Shown here: one piece after another, positions 14,587-14,847 of the stretch
Position numbering within the stretch: the first letter of the stretch is position 1
Layout: each line of letters starts with the position of its first letter
Origin: Deltaproteobacteria bacterium
Lineage (GTDB): Bacteria; Desulfobacterota; Dissulfuribacteria; Dissulfuribacterales; UBA3076
Direction: 5' to 3'
NCBI GenBank assembly: GCA_021159445.1
Contig: JAGGRV010000155.1
Coordinates: 1 to 14,847 of the forward strand
DNA length: 14,847 bases
The notes under the pieces: generated by a model
Told to the model about the DNA's origin: nothing
The model's database searches: none
Seen by the model: only the letters and a program-made list of their open reading frames with translations
Translations under genes and position numbers: made by a program

Positions 14587-14691
14587 CTAATAAGGCGGGG
14601 CCTCAAGATCTAGCATTTTATACCCTTTTGGTATTTCAAACAAATCCTTTGTATAGGTTTTGCCTTTGATGTTAATATCATACATCATCAT
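14587..14691 (-). pseudogene. Short 34-codon frame, probable C-terminal gene remnant
   Basis: An open frame starts at three consecutive ATG codons (14691, 14688, 14685) and ends at TAG. It encodes a protein-like sequence containing NIKGKTYTKDLFEIPKGYK and ending LEAPPY. LFEIPKGYK resembles the C-terminal ending of periplasmic lipoprotein-sorting/DUF4412-type proteins ('LFEIPxGYK'). No ribosome-binding site is present and an in-frame stop lies just upstream, next to a TTAGC-type repeat, so this may be the tail of a gene cut by repeat insertion or rearrangement. A genuine micro-protein is less likely. Confidence 0.35.
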
Positions 14692-14702
14692 ACCTAAATT
14701 GA

Positions 14703-14847
14703 GCGATTAGCCTTTAGCGGTTAGCTATTAGTTAAATGATTACAGGATGTTTTGCTATTACAAACTTTCACCCATTGGGTGCTATTTCTAATTAACGTAA
14801 TGTCTTGATTTTTCAAAGCTAAACGCTAATGGCTAACAGCTAATCGC
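14703..14847. repeat. Inverted pair of degenerate TTAGC repeat blocks
   Basis: The block starting GCGATTAG at 14703, with TTAGC units about every 7 bases to ~14733, is mirrored by a block of GCTAA units from ~14818 that ends CTAATCGC at 14847. The outer 8 bases are exact inverted repeats and the rest is imperfect. About 85 bases lie between the blocks. The element may continue beyond the window. Confidence 0.55.

Overview
The window looks like chromosomal DNA of a sulfite-reducing Desulfobacterota (deltaproteobacterial) bacterium of moderate GC. The pointers are a DsrC with both C-terminal-arm cysteines, the ADH (2-amino-3,7-dideoxy-D-threo-hept-6-ulosonate) route into the shikimate pathway, a second-type elongation factor G (EF-G), a YcaO-TPR fusion, and several palindromic intergenic repeats of the kind common in that group. 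There is no rRNA, tRNA, CRISPR array, transposase or phage gene.

Layout. (1) 1-1260, + strand: a secreted OB-fold-like hypothetical protein and 5-formyltetrahydrofolate cyclo-ligase, followed by a 111-bp structured palindrome (1323-1433). (2) 1437-4139, - strand: glucose-6-phosphate isomerase and, 6 bp downstream, a two-TM potassium channel with a cytoplasmic RCK domain. (3) 4140-4503: a divergent intergenic region holding a MITE-like palindrome with perfect 14-bp terminal inverted repeats. (4) 4504-5579, + strand: a small zinc-ribbon protein coupled by a TTGA stop/start overlap to a RimK-like ATP-grasp ligase. (5) 5695-9248, - strand: a secreted FG-GAP/VCBS-type protein, then ADH synthase (aroA') and 3-dehydroquinate synthase II (aroB') overlapping by one base. 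(6) 9272-12285, - strand: dsrC with its own promoter and terminator, preceded by a DUF5335/DUF2934-like protein and a YcaO-TPR fusion that form a probable operon. (7) 12329-14365, - strand: an EF-G whose domain IV resembles the EF-G2 recycling-type paralogs. (8) 14366-14847: non-coding DNA with a short remnant reading frame next to TTAGC-type repeats.

How the genes fit together. aroA' and aroB' supply 3-dehydroquinate from aspartate semialdehyde and a deoxy-ketohexose phosphate, replacing the DAHP route. DsrC carries the sulfur produced by dissimilatory sulfite reductase. The YcaO-TPR protein next to it is an ATP-dependent backbone-modifying type of enzyme with no visible peptide substrate. 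The zinc-ribbon/ATP-grasp pair is the most system-like uncharacterised locus, because its layout recalls the LysW/LysX carrier-and-ligase arrangement. Several intergenic regions carry distinct palindromic elements, one of them with G-U wobble asymmetry that points to a folded RNA on the + strand.
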